Assembly: GCA_944326265.1 (NCBI GenBank)
Contig: CALVDE010000014.1
Coordinates: forward strand, 62,001 to 126,000
DNA: 64,000 nucleotides
Source of the DNA: an uncultured Bacteroidales bacterium
GTDB taxonomy: Bacteria > Bacteroidota > Bacteroidia > Bacteroidales > UBA932
Reading direction: 5' to 3'
Shown: positions 53,842 to 62,185 of the stretch, piece by piece
Layout: the number at the start of each line of letters is the position of its first letter
Position numbering within the stretch: the stretch's first letter is position 1
The notes under the pieces: model-generated
Told to the model about the DNA's origin: nothing
Seen by the model: the letters and a program-made list of their open reading frames with translations, nothing else
Databases searched by the model: none
Program-made: the position numbers and the translations under genes

Positions 53842-55056
53842 ATGGAACTCAGTGAAATCAAAAACAGGTTCGGAATAATAGGCAACGACCCCAGACTCAA
53901 CAGCGCCATCGATACTGCCGTGCAGATAGCCGGCACCAATCTGTCCGTACTCATTACGGGAGAGAGCGGAGCCGGTAAAGAGGTGATCCCCAAGATAATC
54001 CATGCGTTCAGTCCGCGCAAGCACAACAACTACATAGCGATTAACTGCGGAGCCATCCCCGAAGGTACCATCGAATCGGAGCTTTTCGGACACGAGAAAG
54101 GCTCGTTCACAGGTGCCAACGAGGCGCGCAAGGGATATTTTGAGGTGGCTGACGGAGGCACTATTTTTCTGGACGAGGTGGGCGAGCTGCCCCTGTCCAC
54201 GCAGGTGAGGCTTCTGAGGGTCCTGGAGACAGGAGAATTCATACGGGTGGGCTCGTCGAAGACTCAGAAGACGGATGTGCGCGTGATAGCGGCCTCCAAT
54301 GTGGACTTCATGCATGCCATAAGGGCGGGCCGGTTCAGGGAAGATCTGTATTACAGGCTCAATGCCGTGCCGATATACATACCTCCGCTGAGGGAGAGGA
54401 AGGGGGACATCCATCTGCTGTTCCTCAAGTTCGCCCTGGACTTCGCGGACAAATACAAGATGCCGGCGGTGCGTCTGGACCCTGACGCAAGGGCACTGCT
54501 CGAGGCATACAGATGGCCCGGCAACGTGCGTCAGCTCAAGAACGTGGCCGAGCAGATATCGGTTCTCGAGAGGAACAGGCAGATTACTGCCGACTCTCTC
54601 CGCAAATATCTTCCTCCGGATGATTCAGGCTCCTTGCCCGTGCGCGGATGCGACAGCGGAACTGCCGGAAACATCGAGGACAGGGACATTATATTCAAGA
54701 TGCTGTTCCAGCTCAGGGAAGAGGTCGATGAGCTCAGAAGCCTGATCGCATCGGGTGACGTGCGGCACATAGAGATTCCTCAGCAGCCCGTCACTGCGCA
54801 GCATCATGCGCTTCCCGTCAAGCTGTCCGACATGCCGGATCTTTCCATCGTCGTTCCTGCGGCCGAGGTACAGTCCGTGCCGTCTCAGGCTGAAGATGCT
54901 CCGCGCACCATCCACGATGCCAACGACGACATGATCCGCAGGGCCCTTGAGAAACACGAGGGACGGCGGAAGGCGGCTGCGGCCGAGCTCGGCATATCCG
55001 AGAGAACATTGTACCGCAAGATTAAAGAATTGAAAATAAACGATACTGACAAATGA
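53842..55056 (+). CDS. sigma-54-dependent transcriptional activator, no receiver domain
   Basis: 404 residues. AAA+ domain (about 5-245): Walker A GESGAGKE, the sigma-54-contacting loop GSFTGA (canonical GAFTGA), Walker B GGTIFLDEVGEL and the arginine-finger region. A linker (about 250-350) precedes a Fis-type helix-turn-helix (RKAAAAELGISERTLYRKIK). There is no N-terminal receiver or GAF domain, so activity is controlled in some other way, for example at the level of expression. The lptE gene overlaps its end by 4 bases (ATGA), so this activator and the envelope genes are one transcription unit. In Bacteroidales this linkage to lptE is frequent; its meaning is unknown. Confidence 0.94.
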   Translation: MELSEIKNRFGIIGNDPRLNSAIDTAVQIAGTNLSVLITGESGAGKEVIPKIIHAFSPRKHNNYIAINCGAIPEGTIESELFGHEKGSFTGANEARKGYFEVADGGTIFLDEVGELPLSTQVRLLRVLETGEFIRVGSSKTQKTDVRVIAASNVDFMHAIRAGRFREDLYYRLNAVPIYIPPLRERKGDIHLLFLKFALDFADKYKMPAVRLDPDARALLEAYRWPGNVRQLKNVAEQISVLERNRQITADSLRKYLPPDDSGSLPVRGCDSGTAGNIEDRDIIFKMLFQLREEVDELRSLIASGDVRHIEIPQQPVTAQHHALPVKLSDMPDLSIVVPAAEVQSVPSQAEDAPRTIHDANDDMIRRALEKHEGRRKAAAAELGISERTLYRKIKELKINDTDK

Positions 55057-55559
55057 GAACAATACGAAACCTGGTGCTGTCGGCATTGGCCTGCCTGTCC
55101 GTGTCCGGATGCGGGATATACTCTTTCTCCGGAACCTCCATACAGCCTGATGTCAAGACCATAGCCGTGGAATATTTCCAGAACAACGCCCTTAAGGTCA
55201 ATCCTACCCTGGCCGCCAATCTCTCGGACGCGCTGATCGACCAGTACCGCCGTCTGACGAGCCTGGACATTCTGACGGAGAACGGTGACCTCAATGTCTC
55301 CGGAGAGATTACCGGATATGACACCCGTCCGATGGCCGTAACGGCAGACGAGGTGGCCTCCCAGAACCGTCTTACGGTGACAGTCAAGATATATTTTACG
55401 AACAGACTGCACCCCGAGGAGGATTTTGAGAAGTCATTCTCGGCATACGCGGACTATGACTCCAACCAGCTGCTGGACGCCGTGGAGGGCTCGCTCTGCG
55501 ATGAGATAATCGATATCCTCGTGGAGGATATTTTCAATGCGACAGTGGCCAACTGGTAA
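55053..55559 (+). CDS. lptE: LptE-family LPS assembly lipoprotein
   Basis: Plugs the LptD barrel that inserts lipopolysaccharide into the outer membrane. 168 residues with a lipoprotein signal (VSGCGIYSFSGTSI). The mature region matches the Bacteroidota LptE type: PDVKTIAVEYFQNNA, LTVTVKIYFTN and DEIIDILVEDIFNATVANW. It starts inside the stop of the sigma-54 activator gene and is followed 16 bp later by a TPR-like gene, then secG. Confidence 0.92.
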   Translation: MRTIRNLVLSALACLSVSGCGIYSFSGTSIQPDVKTIAVEYFQNNALKVNPTLAANLSDALIDQYRRLTSLDILTENGDLNVSGEITGYDTRPMAVTADEVASQNRLTVTVKIYFTNRLHPEEDFEKSFSAYADYDSNQLLDAVEGSLCDEIIDILVEDIFNATVANW

Positions 55560-55575
55560 TTGATGTCGGCATGGT

Positions 55576-56229
55576 ATGAAAACAGGAGAACTAAGAGACT
55601 GCCCCGTTCCGGATCTGGAGAGAATAATCGAGTCGTATCCGTGGTATGCGCTGGCCAGAAAGGAACTGTTCCTGAGGATGTCGGCCATGGGAGAGGAGTA
55701 CCGCAGGGACACTCTGCGCCATGCCGTGCTGTATCTCTATCCGGACTATGCGGCATTCAGGAGGGGATATGTGCTCGCTTCCTCTGCTGCCGGCACTGAA
55801 CCTCAGGATGCGGGCGAGGGGGAGTATGTCTGTGAGCTGGATCTTCTGGAGACCGGACCTTCGGCTGAGACCGCCGCAGAGCCTCAGGCGCGGATATCGG
55901 TGGAGCCTGAGCCTGCTCCGGAACCTGCGGCTGCGCCCGCTGTCAGAGTCGTGTACGTCGGAGGGGACTATTTCAATACGGATGATCTCAGGAACGTGCA
56001 GGGCGGGGACCTGTCTTCCCTGACCCAGGGTCATGCGGCTGCACTGCCCGGTACCGACAGCTCCGAGTTCCTGGACGAGACCTTTTATACCGAGACCCTG
56101 GCCCGGATTTATGCCGATCAGGAGTTATATGACAGGGCAAATGAGGTTTATGAGAAACTTATTTTGCTATATCCAGAAAAAAGTACTTACTTTGCAGCCC
56201 TTAAAAACGATATAAAGAAACATTTATAG
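55576..56229 (+). CDS. TPR-like protein of unknown function
   Basis: 217 residues, no signal peptide. The N-terminal 70 residues (LRDCPVPDLERIIESYPWYA) are helical; a long Glu/Pro/Ala-rich linker (about 85-130, TAAEPQARISVEPEPAPEPA) leads to a C-terminal TPR-like hairpin (YTETLARIYADQELYDRANE). Often found between lptE and secG in Bacteroidales, role unknown. It is 2 bp upstream of secG, so translation may be coupled. Confidence 0.8.
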   Translation: MKTGELRDCPVPDLERIIESYPWYALARKELFLRMSAMGEEYRRDTLRHAVLYLYPDYAAFRRGYVLASSAAGTEPQDAGEGEYVCELDLLETGPSAETAAEPQARISVEPEPAPEPAAAPAVRVVYVGGDYFNTDDLRNVQGGDLSSLTQGHAAALPGTDSSEFLDETFYTETLARIYADQELYDRANEVYEKLILLYPEKSTYFAALKNDIKKHL

Positions 56230-56231
56230 TT

Positions 56232-56615
56232 ATGTTCATAGCAATTTCTATTCTGATAATCATCGCGAGCCTTCTGCTCACCTTTGTTGTGCTGATCCAG
56301 AATTCAAAGGGAGGCGGACTCGCAGCCAATTTTGCAGCCGGCAACCAGACATTCGGTGTCCGTCAGACAGCCGATTTCCTGGAGAAAGCCACATGGACAC
56401 TGGCTATCATCATACTTGCTCTCTGCATACTCGCTACGGCTTTCACGCCTTCAAGAAAGCAGGGCAGCAACACCGTTCTCGAGAGACTTGAGCAGACCGG
56501 CACCAATACCGGTGCTCCCGAGTTCCCTACCGCAGTGCCTGAGAACGCAGTTCCCATGATGCCCGCCGGTACCCCTGATGCAGCTCAGGATCAGGCTCAG
56601 CCTGACGCTCAGTAA
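56232..56615 (+). CDS. secG: preprotein translocase subunit SecG
   Basis: Small subunit of the SecYEG channel. Two hydrophobic helices (FIAISILIIIASLLLTFVVL and WTLAIIILALCILATAF) flank the typical loop QNSKGGGLAANFAAGNQTFG. A Pro/Gln/Asp-rich tail of about 45 residues makes it 127 residues, longer than E. coli SecG; such tails are common in this phylum. Last gene of the unit, followed by a terminator at 56642-56672. Confidence 0.95.
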   Translation: MFIAISILIIIASLLLTFVVLIQNSKGGGLAANFAAGNQTFGVRQTADFLEKATWTLAIIILALCILATAFTPSRKQGSNTVLERLEQTGTNTGAPEFPTAVPENAVPMMPAGTPDAAQDQAQPDAQ

Positions 56616-56636
56616 TCACTGCCGGATATTGGAAAT

Positions 56637-56676
56637 AAAAACCCGGAGCTGTACGTCATGTACGGCCCCGGGAAAA
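56637..56676. terminator. bidirectional terminator between secG and the PspC gene
   Basis: Long hairpin CCCGG-a-GC-t-GTAC / GTAC-g-GC-c-CCGGG (56642-56672), A run before and after it on the + strand, between convergent genes. Confidence 0.75.
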
Positions 56677-56692
56677 ATTATGTAGAAAAAAA

Positions 56693-58210
56693 TCAGTTCA
56701 TTTCATCGATTATCTTCAGCAACCGGTTGGAGCAGTAGTCGAAGCTGCCGTCGAATTCATGGTGCACAGGCTCGCGGACGATGACCTGTGTATTTCTGTT
56801 TACAAAAACATTGATTTCCCTGCGGATGTCTGTAATCATGACATCTGACGCGAAGATTATCGGCTCTATCCTGAGGGTCCTGCTTTCCGCGTCGAACGTC
56901 CAGAAAGTCTCTTTCTTTTTCCCTGTCATGTCCTCCAGGCTCATGCCCTCTGTCACATATTCGGCGTATGAGTGGATGTATCCGGCAGAATCATTGACAG
57001 CCCCGATATACAGGCTGGGGTATGCCACAAGGCATGGCTCTGAGCCGTTGTTTCCCAAGTAGAGCAGATCGTAGCTGTTGCGGTCGGCATCGATGAGCAC
57101 GTCGTAATCCTTCCATTGCGGACTTCCGGCAAATTCCAGATACAGTGTGTCCAGTACAGGCAGATGGCTTTCTCTTATCGTGCGGTCCATGCTGCGGATG
57201 GTCGACAGGCTTCCGAGCGAGAGACCGGTAAGTCCCAGCACGGCCACTATCCAGATGATGAAGATTATGAGGCCGGGCCTCCATTTCGGGGACTTGAGTC
57301 TGAACAGCAAAAGGATGCCGGCATACAGCATTCCGATGAACGGCAGGATTGCGGTGATGCAGGCCAGGATTGTTATCAGCACCGATACCCATGCCGGAGT
57401 GTCGGTAATCACGGAGAGGAACCACGATGCTCCGAATGCGTGCAGTCCGTCCCAGATGCCGATGCCGAATGCTGTCAGGAGCATGGCGGCGCATCCGGCC
57501 ATGCCGGTGATGAAGAGAATGGCACCGAAGATGATGCCCATGCACCTTCCCAGGGCTTTCCAGAACCCTCCTGTGCTCCTTACGCCTTCCTTTACGCCTC
57601 TGCTCACCTTCCTGCTGACATCCTTGGCCTCTTTTCCTACGGCATTCTGTATATTTTTCAATGATACGGAGCCGCCTTTCATATTGTATCTCTGCTCTAC
57701 GGTGCGGGCTTCTGGCATAGCAATCCACAGCACGACGTATGCGAACATACCCAGTACGGACATGCCCCATCCCCAGTCCGCGAATATCTCCAGCCAGAAA
57801 AAGAAGAATACCCAGACAGCGAAGGCGATGCGGAATATCAGGGGATCTACGGAAAAATAGGCTCCGAGACCTCCGCATACGCCTCCCAGGATTTTGTTGT
57901 CCGGGTCGCGGTACACTCTTTTTTTCGTCGTCCTTTGCTCCTCCTCGCTCTCTCCGTCGAAATCCTCGGGCCGTCCCAGGATGCCGATGATTTCCTGAAC
58001 GGTCTCCGGCGGCACTACTTTGTCCCGGTATCCTCTTTCGGACAGGAGCTCCGTTATCCTGGACTCTATCTCGGAGAGAATCTCCCCGCAATTGGGGCTG
58101 CTCTCATAATGTATCTGCAGCCGCTCCAGATAGTCCTGCATCAGCTCGTGCGCGTCCTGCTCCAGGGTGAACGCTATATTGCTTATGCTTACTTTTACAA
58201 CTTTCTGCAT
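56693..58210 (-). CDS. PspC-domain membrane protein, large
   Basis: 505 residues. The N-terminal 95 residues (KVSISNIAFTLEQDAHELMQ) are a soluble helical domain shared with the 58591-59196 product; the PspC domain follows at about 95-165 (GGVCGGLGAYFSVDPLIFRI), then a second set of membrane helices (about 205-340) and a C-terminal beta-rich region with REINVFVNRNTQVIVREPVH. PspC proteins sense or respond to membrane stress. It follows PadR by 30 bp in what looks like a three-gene operon, with PadR as likely repressor. Confidence 0.9.
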   Translation of the reverse strand: MQKVVKVSISNIAFTLEQDAHELMQDYLERLQIHYESSPNCGEILSEIESRITELLSERGYRDKVVPPETVQEIIGILGRPEDFDGESEEEQRTTKKRVYRDPDNKILGGVCGGLGAYFSVDPLIFRIAFAVWVFFFFWLEIFADWGWGMSVLGMFAYVVLWIAMPEARTVEQRYNMKGGSVSLKNIQNAVGKEAKDVSRKVSRGVKEGVRSTGGFWKALGRCMGIIFGAILFITGMAGCAAMLLTAFGIGIWDGLHAFGASWFLSVITDTPAWVSVLITILACITAILPFIGMLYAGILLLFRLKSPKWRPGLIIFIIWIVAVLGLTGLSLGSLSTIRSMDRTIRESHLPVLDTLYLEFAGSPQWKDYDVLIDADRNSYDLLYLGNNGSEPCLVAYPSLYIGAVNDSAGYIHSYAEYVTEGMSLEDMTGKKKETFWTFDAESRTLRIEPIIFASDVMITDIRREINVFVNRNTQVIVREPVHHEFDGSFDYCSNRLLKIIDEMN

Positions 58211-58240
58211 TTTTATATTTTTTAAAAAATTTTAAAACAG

Positions 58241-58579
58241 TTATTTTTCTCTTAAAAGACGGATTGTCTCGACGAGTTCCTGCCAGGCGGAGTCCATCTC
58301 GGCCAGGGCCCTGCGTCCCTTGTCGGTTATCTGATAGTACTTGCGGGGCGGACCCTGAGGAGACTCTTCCCAGCGGTATGTGAGCAGTCCCTGGTTCTTC
58401 TGGCGGATCAGCAGGGGATAGATGGTGCCCTCGACCACAATCATACGGGCATCCTTGAGTTCGGAGAGGATGGACGATGCATAGGAGTCTTTCTTGCTGA
58501 GAATGCTGAGAATGCAGTATTCCAGGACTCCACGCCGCATCTGGGTCTTTACGTTCTCGACGTTGTTCATTACTTCCAT
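58241..58579 (-). CDS. PadR-family transcriptional regulator
   Basis: 112 residues with the PadR winged helix (MRRGVLEYCILSILSKKDSY, then GTIYPLLIRQKNQGLLTYRW) and a short C-terminal dimer helix. It lies between the two PspC genes, 11 bp after the small one and 30 bp before the large one. An imperfect dyad with TAC-TTGT half-sites (59256-59274) upstream of the operon promoter could be its operator. PadR proteins usually repress membrane-stress or detoxification genes and respond to small ligands. Confidence 0.93.
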   Translation of the reverse strand: MEVMNNVENVKTQMRRGVLEYCILSILSKKDSYASSILSELKDARMIVVEGTIYPLLIRQKNQGLLTYRWEESPQGPPRKYYQITDKGRRALAEMDSAWQELVETIRLLREK

Positions 58580-58590
58580 GGCTGTGCCTC

Positions 58591-59196
58591 CTAATGGTTA
58601 TCGGTGTTGTAGAATCTGCGCATATTCTCGGCCGTGACCGGGATACCGTGCATCCGGCATTTCTCCGCGCTGGTGCGGGCCGCCGGGACGGCGATCCAGA
58701 GGATGATGTAGATCCAGCCTCCGAAAGACCCGAAGAGAAAGAGGATTACGAAGAGAATACGGATGACCAGTACATCCACGTCAAAGTAGCAGGCCAGACC
58801 TGAAGCCACGCCGCCTATGACGTTGTGGTCCTTGTCACGGTAGAGTTTCTTTACCGGGCGGCTCTCGCGGCCTGAGTGCCAGTATTCGCCTGAGTCTGCG
58901 GTGCTGCCGGCGCAGTTGTAGCCCTGGCCTCCCGGGATGTCAGATCCGTCAGGCATCCCGAGCTGGGAGATGACCCGCTCTACGAGGCAGATGTCCACCA
59001 CTTCCTGGCGGGATGAGAGGGATTCGGAGAAGATCTCCGCGATACGCATTTCCAGATCGTCCATGACTTCTTTGGTCTGGTATCCCATGCCGGTCTTGGA
59101 GCGGAATGCGTTGAGATAGGAGCTGAGACGGTCGAAGGCATCCTCGTCGATGACGAAGCTGCGGCCTCCGATTCCTACGTTGAGTACTTGTTTCAT
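58591..59196 (-). CDS. PspC-domain membrane protein, small
   Basis: 201 residues. The N-terminal half (VLNVGIGGRSFVIDEDAFDR) is the same soluble domain as in the large PspC protein; after about residue 110 comes a PspC segment (LYRDKDHNVIGGVASGLACY, FVILFLFGSFGGWIYIILWI) with one or two membrane helices. First gene of the PspC-PadR-PspC operon. It has a -7 element TATATTTG at 59241-59234 and the putative PadR operator just upstream. Confidence 0.9.
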   Translation of the reverse strand: MKQVLNVGIGGRSFVIDEDAFDRLSSYLNAFRSKTGMGYQTKEVMDDLEMRIAEIFSESLSSRQEVVDICLVERVISQLGMPDGSDIPGGQGYNCAGSTADSGEYWHSGRESRPVKKLYRDKDHNVIGGVASGLACYFDVDVLVIRILFVILFLFGSFGGWIYIILWIAVPAARTSAEKCRMHGIPVTAENMRRFYNTDNH

Positions 59197-59233
59197 GACT
59201 TTACTATTGTGTTGTTAGAATTATTCTGCACTG

Positions 59234-59241
59234 CAAATATA
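59234..59241 (-). promoter_or_regulatory. -7 element of the PspC/PadR operon
   Basis: TATATTTG read on the minus strand, 38 bp before the start codon. Confidence 0.6.
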
Positions 59242-59255
59242 TGTAAAAAATTTAT

Positions 59256-59274
59256 TACCTTGTATCACAAAGTA
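59256..59274. promoter_or_regulatory. putative PadR operator dyad
   Basis: TACCTTGTATCACAAAGTA has a dyad TACnTTGT-3N-ACAAnGTA, 14 of 19 positions symmetric. It lies in the -33 region of the PspC operon promoter. Confidence 0.5.
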
Positions 59275-59314
59275 CATAAAGTATAAAAATTCTTTGTGCC
59301 GTATATGTGCGCTC

Positions 59315-60754
59315 CTATCGGAAGAGATCTTCCATTGTTATGATACTCTGGATCTTTCCGGCGTATTCATTGTCCCGTAGACCGTACGTTGTGATGAATG
59401 TCTGGTGAATGGCCTTTTTAGGGTGGACAACATCGAGGAATGTCTGAAGGCGGTCTCTCAACTTACGGTCGTAGTCTTTTGTGATAGTATATTCGGATAG
59501 ACTGAACTTGACTTCGCACAGGTTAATGATCCTGTCGGCCCGGTCTATCAGCATGTCAATCTGTGTGCCGTCGTGTGTCTCATCTCCTTTGAATGTCCAG
59601 GAATATGTTTCCGTGTGTACTCCGGATATTCCAAGTGCCGATTTGATCTGACGGATATGTGCGAAACAGACATTTTCAAAGGCAAGACCTCTCCAGGCGT
59701 TGATGCCCGGGGAAAACTGACTGTTTTCCCAGAATGCTTCATCATTGGTCTTGTGACCGTCTATGAATTTGAGATAAAACAGGCAGAAAGGGTCTGTCAG
59801 TCTGTACCGCAGGTCTCTTGAGCGTCCGGAAAAGTCCTGGAACACGGATATGAAACCGTTCTCTCTCAGGATTCTGAGTATTTTAGTGAGACCTCCGCCC
59901 GATGACGGGGCCTTTGCCGCTATTTCCTCCCGGGTATAACCGTTGCTGGAGGTTGAGAGGAACCGTACGATGTGCTTGTAGTCTTCCGGATTTACAAACA
60001 GTGAGTTGAACAGCCTGTCAAACTCATTTGATAATTCAGAGCCGTGTCTGAATAAAAGATAATCCACATTCTGAGCCAGGCTCCGTTCCTTTGTCAAGGA
60101 GTTCAGGTAATAAGGGATGCCCCCGAATATCATCCAGCTTTGTACGATGTCGTACCGGTCCATTCTGACCTGATTGAGTCGAAACAGTTTTTCAGTCTCT
60201 GCCAATGTCATCGGAGACAGGCAAATCTGCTTGGTGAGACGTCCGTAAAGACCTCCTGTATTGTTTATCAGATTGTCGTTGATCCATGAGGTGGCGGAGC
60301 CGCATATAATCAGCATAAGATTGTCCCGTCCGGCACCCCATCCGTTCCAGAAATGTTCCAAGGCGGTTATAAAGCCTGAGCGATGAGTATCCATCCACGG
60401 TACTTCGTCCAGGAAAACAATCTGTCTGGTTTCTTTTCCCTTGCTTTCCAGCAATTCAATCAGCAGATCGAATGCTTCCATCCAGCTGGAAGGAGCAGTG
60501 GTGTTGCCTGAACCGTAACGCGCCAGTGACAATGTGAAGTTGCGTAATTGTTCTGACAGCAGTTTCTTGCCGTTCAGCTCAAAAGGCGAAAGTCCTGTGT
60601 GGTAGAATGCGAATCTGTCCTTGAACATTTCTCTTATCAGGAAAGTCTTCCCGATCCGTCGTCTTCCATAGATGGCGATAAATTCACTTTTGCCACTGTG
60701 GTACAGGTCGTTAAGAGTTGCCTGCTCAATATCTCTTCCTATTATTTCCGTCAT
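59315..60754 (-). CDS. P-loop ATPase with DUF234/PD-(D/E)XK-like C-terminus
   Basis: 479 residues. Walker A YGRRRIGKTFL (about residues 29-39), Walker B IVFLDEVPWM (about 115-124), a winged-helix middle and a C-terminal part with GTQIDMLIDRADRIINLCEV, where the Asp and Glu-x-Lys residues look like a PD-(D/E)XK nuclease-type core (DUF234). This family is widespread in Bacteroidales and archaea; proposed roles include regulation or defence, none proven. It is expressed from a duplicated promoter/operator unit (60766-60862). It shares only general architecture with the ATPase at 12265. Confidence 0.88.
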   Translation of the reverse strand: MTEIIGRDIEQATLNDLYHSGKSEFIAIYGRRRIGKTFLIREMFKDRFAFYHTGLSPFELNGKKLLSEQLRNFTLSLARYGSGNTTAPSSWMEAFDLLIELLESKGKETRQIVFLDEVPWMDTHRSGFITALEHFWNGWGAGRDNLMLIICGSATSWINDNLINNTGGLYGRLTKQICLSPMTLAETEKLFRLNQVRMDRYDIVQSWMIFGGIPYYLNSLTKERSLAQNVDYLLFRHGSELSNEFDRLFNSLFVNPEDYKHIVRFLSTSSNGYTREEIAAKAPSSGGGLTKILRILRENGFISVFQDFSGRSRDLRYRLTDPFCLFYLKFIDGHKTNDEAFWENSQFSPGINAWRGLAFENVCFAHIRQIKSALGISGVHTETYSWTFKGDETHDGTQIDMLIDRADRIINLCEVKFSLSEYTITKDYDRKLRDRLQTFLDVVHPKKAIHQTFITTYGLRDNEYAGKIQSIITMEDLFR

Positions 60755-60765
60755 AATATCAGATT

Positions 60766-60862
60766 AAGCTTGCCAAAAGTAGTTAAAAAAGTTGGTTTTG
60801 GCAAGAGTTTGCATATCAAAGCTTGCCAAAAGTAGTTAAAAAAGTTGGTTTTGGCAAGAGTT
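60766..60862 (-). promoter_or_regulatory. tandem duplicated promoter/operator unit of the DUF234-type ATPase
   Basis: Two identical 44-bp units (60766-60809 and 60819-60862), 53-bp period. Each contains the inverted arms CTTGCCAAAA and TTTTGGCAAG with a 17-bp centre. On the minus strand each has a -33-like CTTG, 20 bp, then TACTTTTG (60781-60774 and 60834-60827), so the arms overlap both promoter boxes. The unit nearer the gene gives a leader of about 15 nt. Confidence 0.75.
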
Positions 60863-60876
60863 CGTGTGGAAGGACC

Positions 60877-61548
60877 TCAGTGCTGGAGGCGGTTGAAGAG
60901 AATGCCGACGTATAGCCTGAGACCGCTGGAGAAATCGTTCTGGCGGCAGGAGACATTGAGGAGCCAGTCGGCCTTGACTACCAGGCTGAGTTTCGGGGTC
61001 AGGGATACCTCCATGCCGGCGAAAGGGGCTAAGGCCATGAATGCGTATCTGTGCATGGCCGCCTGAGGCTCGGTGACGAAGTCATCCGTAGAACCTTCGG
61101 CTATGATGTGGTTTTTCACTCCGCCACCTCCTATCAGGCAGCCTATGAATGGATGTACGCGGCCCTTGCTGCGGTGGATGTAATCTACGAGCAGTCCGCC
61201 CCATCCGGTGTGCGAGTAGGACGGGGAGGGCCGGTAGGAGACATTGGAGCTGTGACCCTCGGCCCCGATGCGGAGCATGTCGGTGGGAGTGCCGAAGGCG
61301 AACTTGACGTGACCGCCGATGCCGGTGGCCCCGCCTTTGATCTGCATTGTCCCCAGGTGAATGGCGGCTGTGGAATATATGTCGAACGGATGGCTTTGGA
61401 TGTAGCCGCTGTGCAGCATCATGCCTCCCGTGTAGCCCCGGAAACGGAATGTGGAACTGTCGGCCTTATCGGATGCCAGAGTATTTAAAGGTATGATTGA
61501 AAGTATGGCCGCCATGACGGCAGCGGTCAGCAGTGCTCTCATCTTCAT
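60877..61548 (-). CDS. predicted outer-membrane beta-barrel protein, unknown function
   Basis: 223 residues with a signal peptide ending near NTLASDKA. The mature sequence is rich in glycine and aromatic strands (FRFRGYTGGMMLHSGYI, GWGGLLVDYIHRSKGRVHPF, GLRLYVGILF), typical of small barrels. No named family. It lies 31 bp downstream of the LuxR-type regulator gene and could be in its operon, although TATCTTCG (61568-61561) just before the start codon may be a separate -7 element. Confidence 0.75.
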   Translation of the reverse strand: MKMRALLTAAVMAAILSIIPLNTLASDKADSSTFRFRGYTGGMMLHSGYIQSHPFDIYSTAAIHLGTMQIKGGATGIGGHVKFAFGTPTDMLRIGAEGHSSNVSYRPSPSYSHTGWGGLLVDYIHRSKGRVHPFIGCLIGGGGVKNHIIAEGSTDDFVTEPQAAMHRYAFMALAPFAGMEVSLTPKLSLVVKADWLLNVSCRQNDFSSGLRLYVGILFNRLQH

Positions 61549-61579
61549 GCGGAATTTGCCGCGAAGATAGCAAAATTTC

Positions 61580-62185
61580 CTATTCCATCGTGGCCGGATC
61601 GATAAGGTTGTTCAGGAGGGCGTAGACCGTCAGGCCGGCGACAGTCTTGATGCCGGTCTTGCGTGTGATGTTCTTGCGGTGGGTGATGACGGTGTATATC
61701 GAGATGTGGAAGCGGTCGGCTATCTCCTTGTTCAGCATTCCCCTGGCCACGCAGACCAGAATCTCTTTCTCGCGGGCGGACAGTTCCTCGCGGTTGTCAG
61801 TCCGGGGGCTGCCAGAGGAATGGGCCAGGGAATTCCGGAGCTTGCTGATGACGGCCGCGGGGCTATCGTATATGCTGATGGTCTCGTCGTAGTTCTTCAT
61901 AGCCTCGTCATCCGGCAGGACAGTGGGCGCGGCTACCACGGCGGCATCGGTCAGATCCGATATGCGGCTGCGTCCCAGCGGTCTGGAGGCATAGTCGAAG
62001 ATGACCGGGTCCACTATGACGATGTCGGCCATGCTGTCCCGTACCGTGGCCTCGTTCTCGCGCGATAGATCGGTCAGGACTGTCTCGATGGCGAATCCCC
62101 CATGCTCTTCCAGGATACCGGCAATGCCTCGGGCCATGATGTGCGAGGGGGTGATGAGCAATATTTTCTTCTTTGTTACTGACAT
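61580..62185 (-). CDS. LuxR/NarL-type response regulator with degenerate receiver
   Basis: 201 residues. The receiver-like part (1-125) lacks the acidic pair; where Asp-Asp or Asp-Glu is expected it reads LLITPSHIMARG. An Asp remains in DIVIVDPVIFD. The C-terminal LuxR HTH (about 135-200) is complete (LSAREKEILVCVARGMLNKE, HISIYTVITHRKNITRKTGI). It overlaps the hemerythrin gene by 10 bp, so both are made together. A phospho-independent regulator, perhaps controlled by its hemerythrin partner, is the best reading; no kinase gene is nearby. Confidence 0.88.
   Translation of the reverse strand: MSVTKKKILLITPSHIMARGIAGILEEHGGFAIETVLTDLSRENEATVRDSMADIVIVDPVIFDYASRPLGRSRISDLTDAAVVAAPTVLPDDEAMKNYDETISIYDSPAAVISKLRNSLAHSSGSPRTDNREELSAREKEILVCVARGMLNKEIADRFHISIYTVITHRKNITRKTGIKTVAGLTVYALLNNLIDPATME

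Noticed and set aside
60766-60862. Possible minimal CRISPR array (two identical 44-bp repeats)
   Set aside because: The spacer is only 9 bp, there are just two units, no cas genes, and the units contain promoter boxes.
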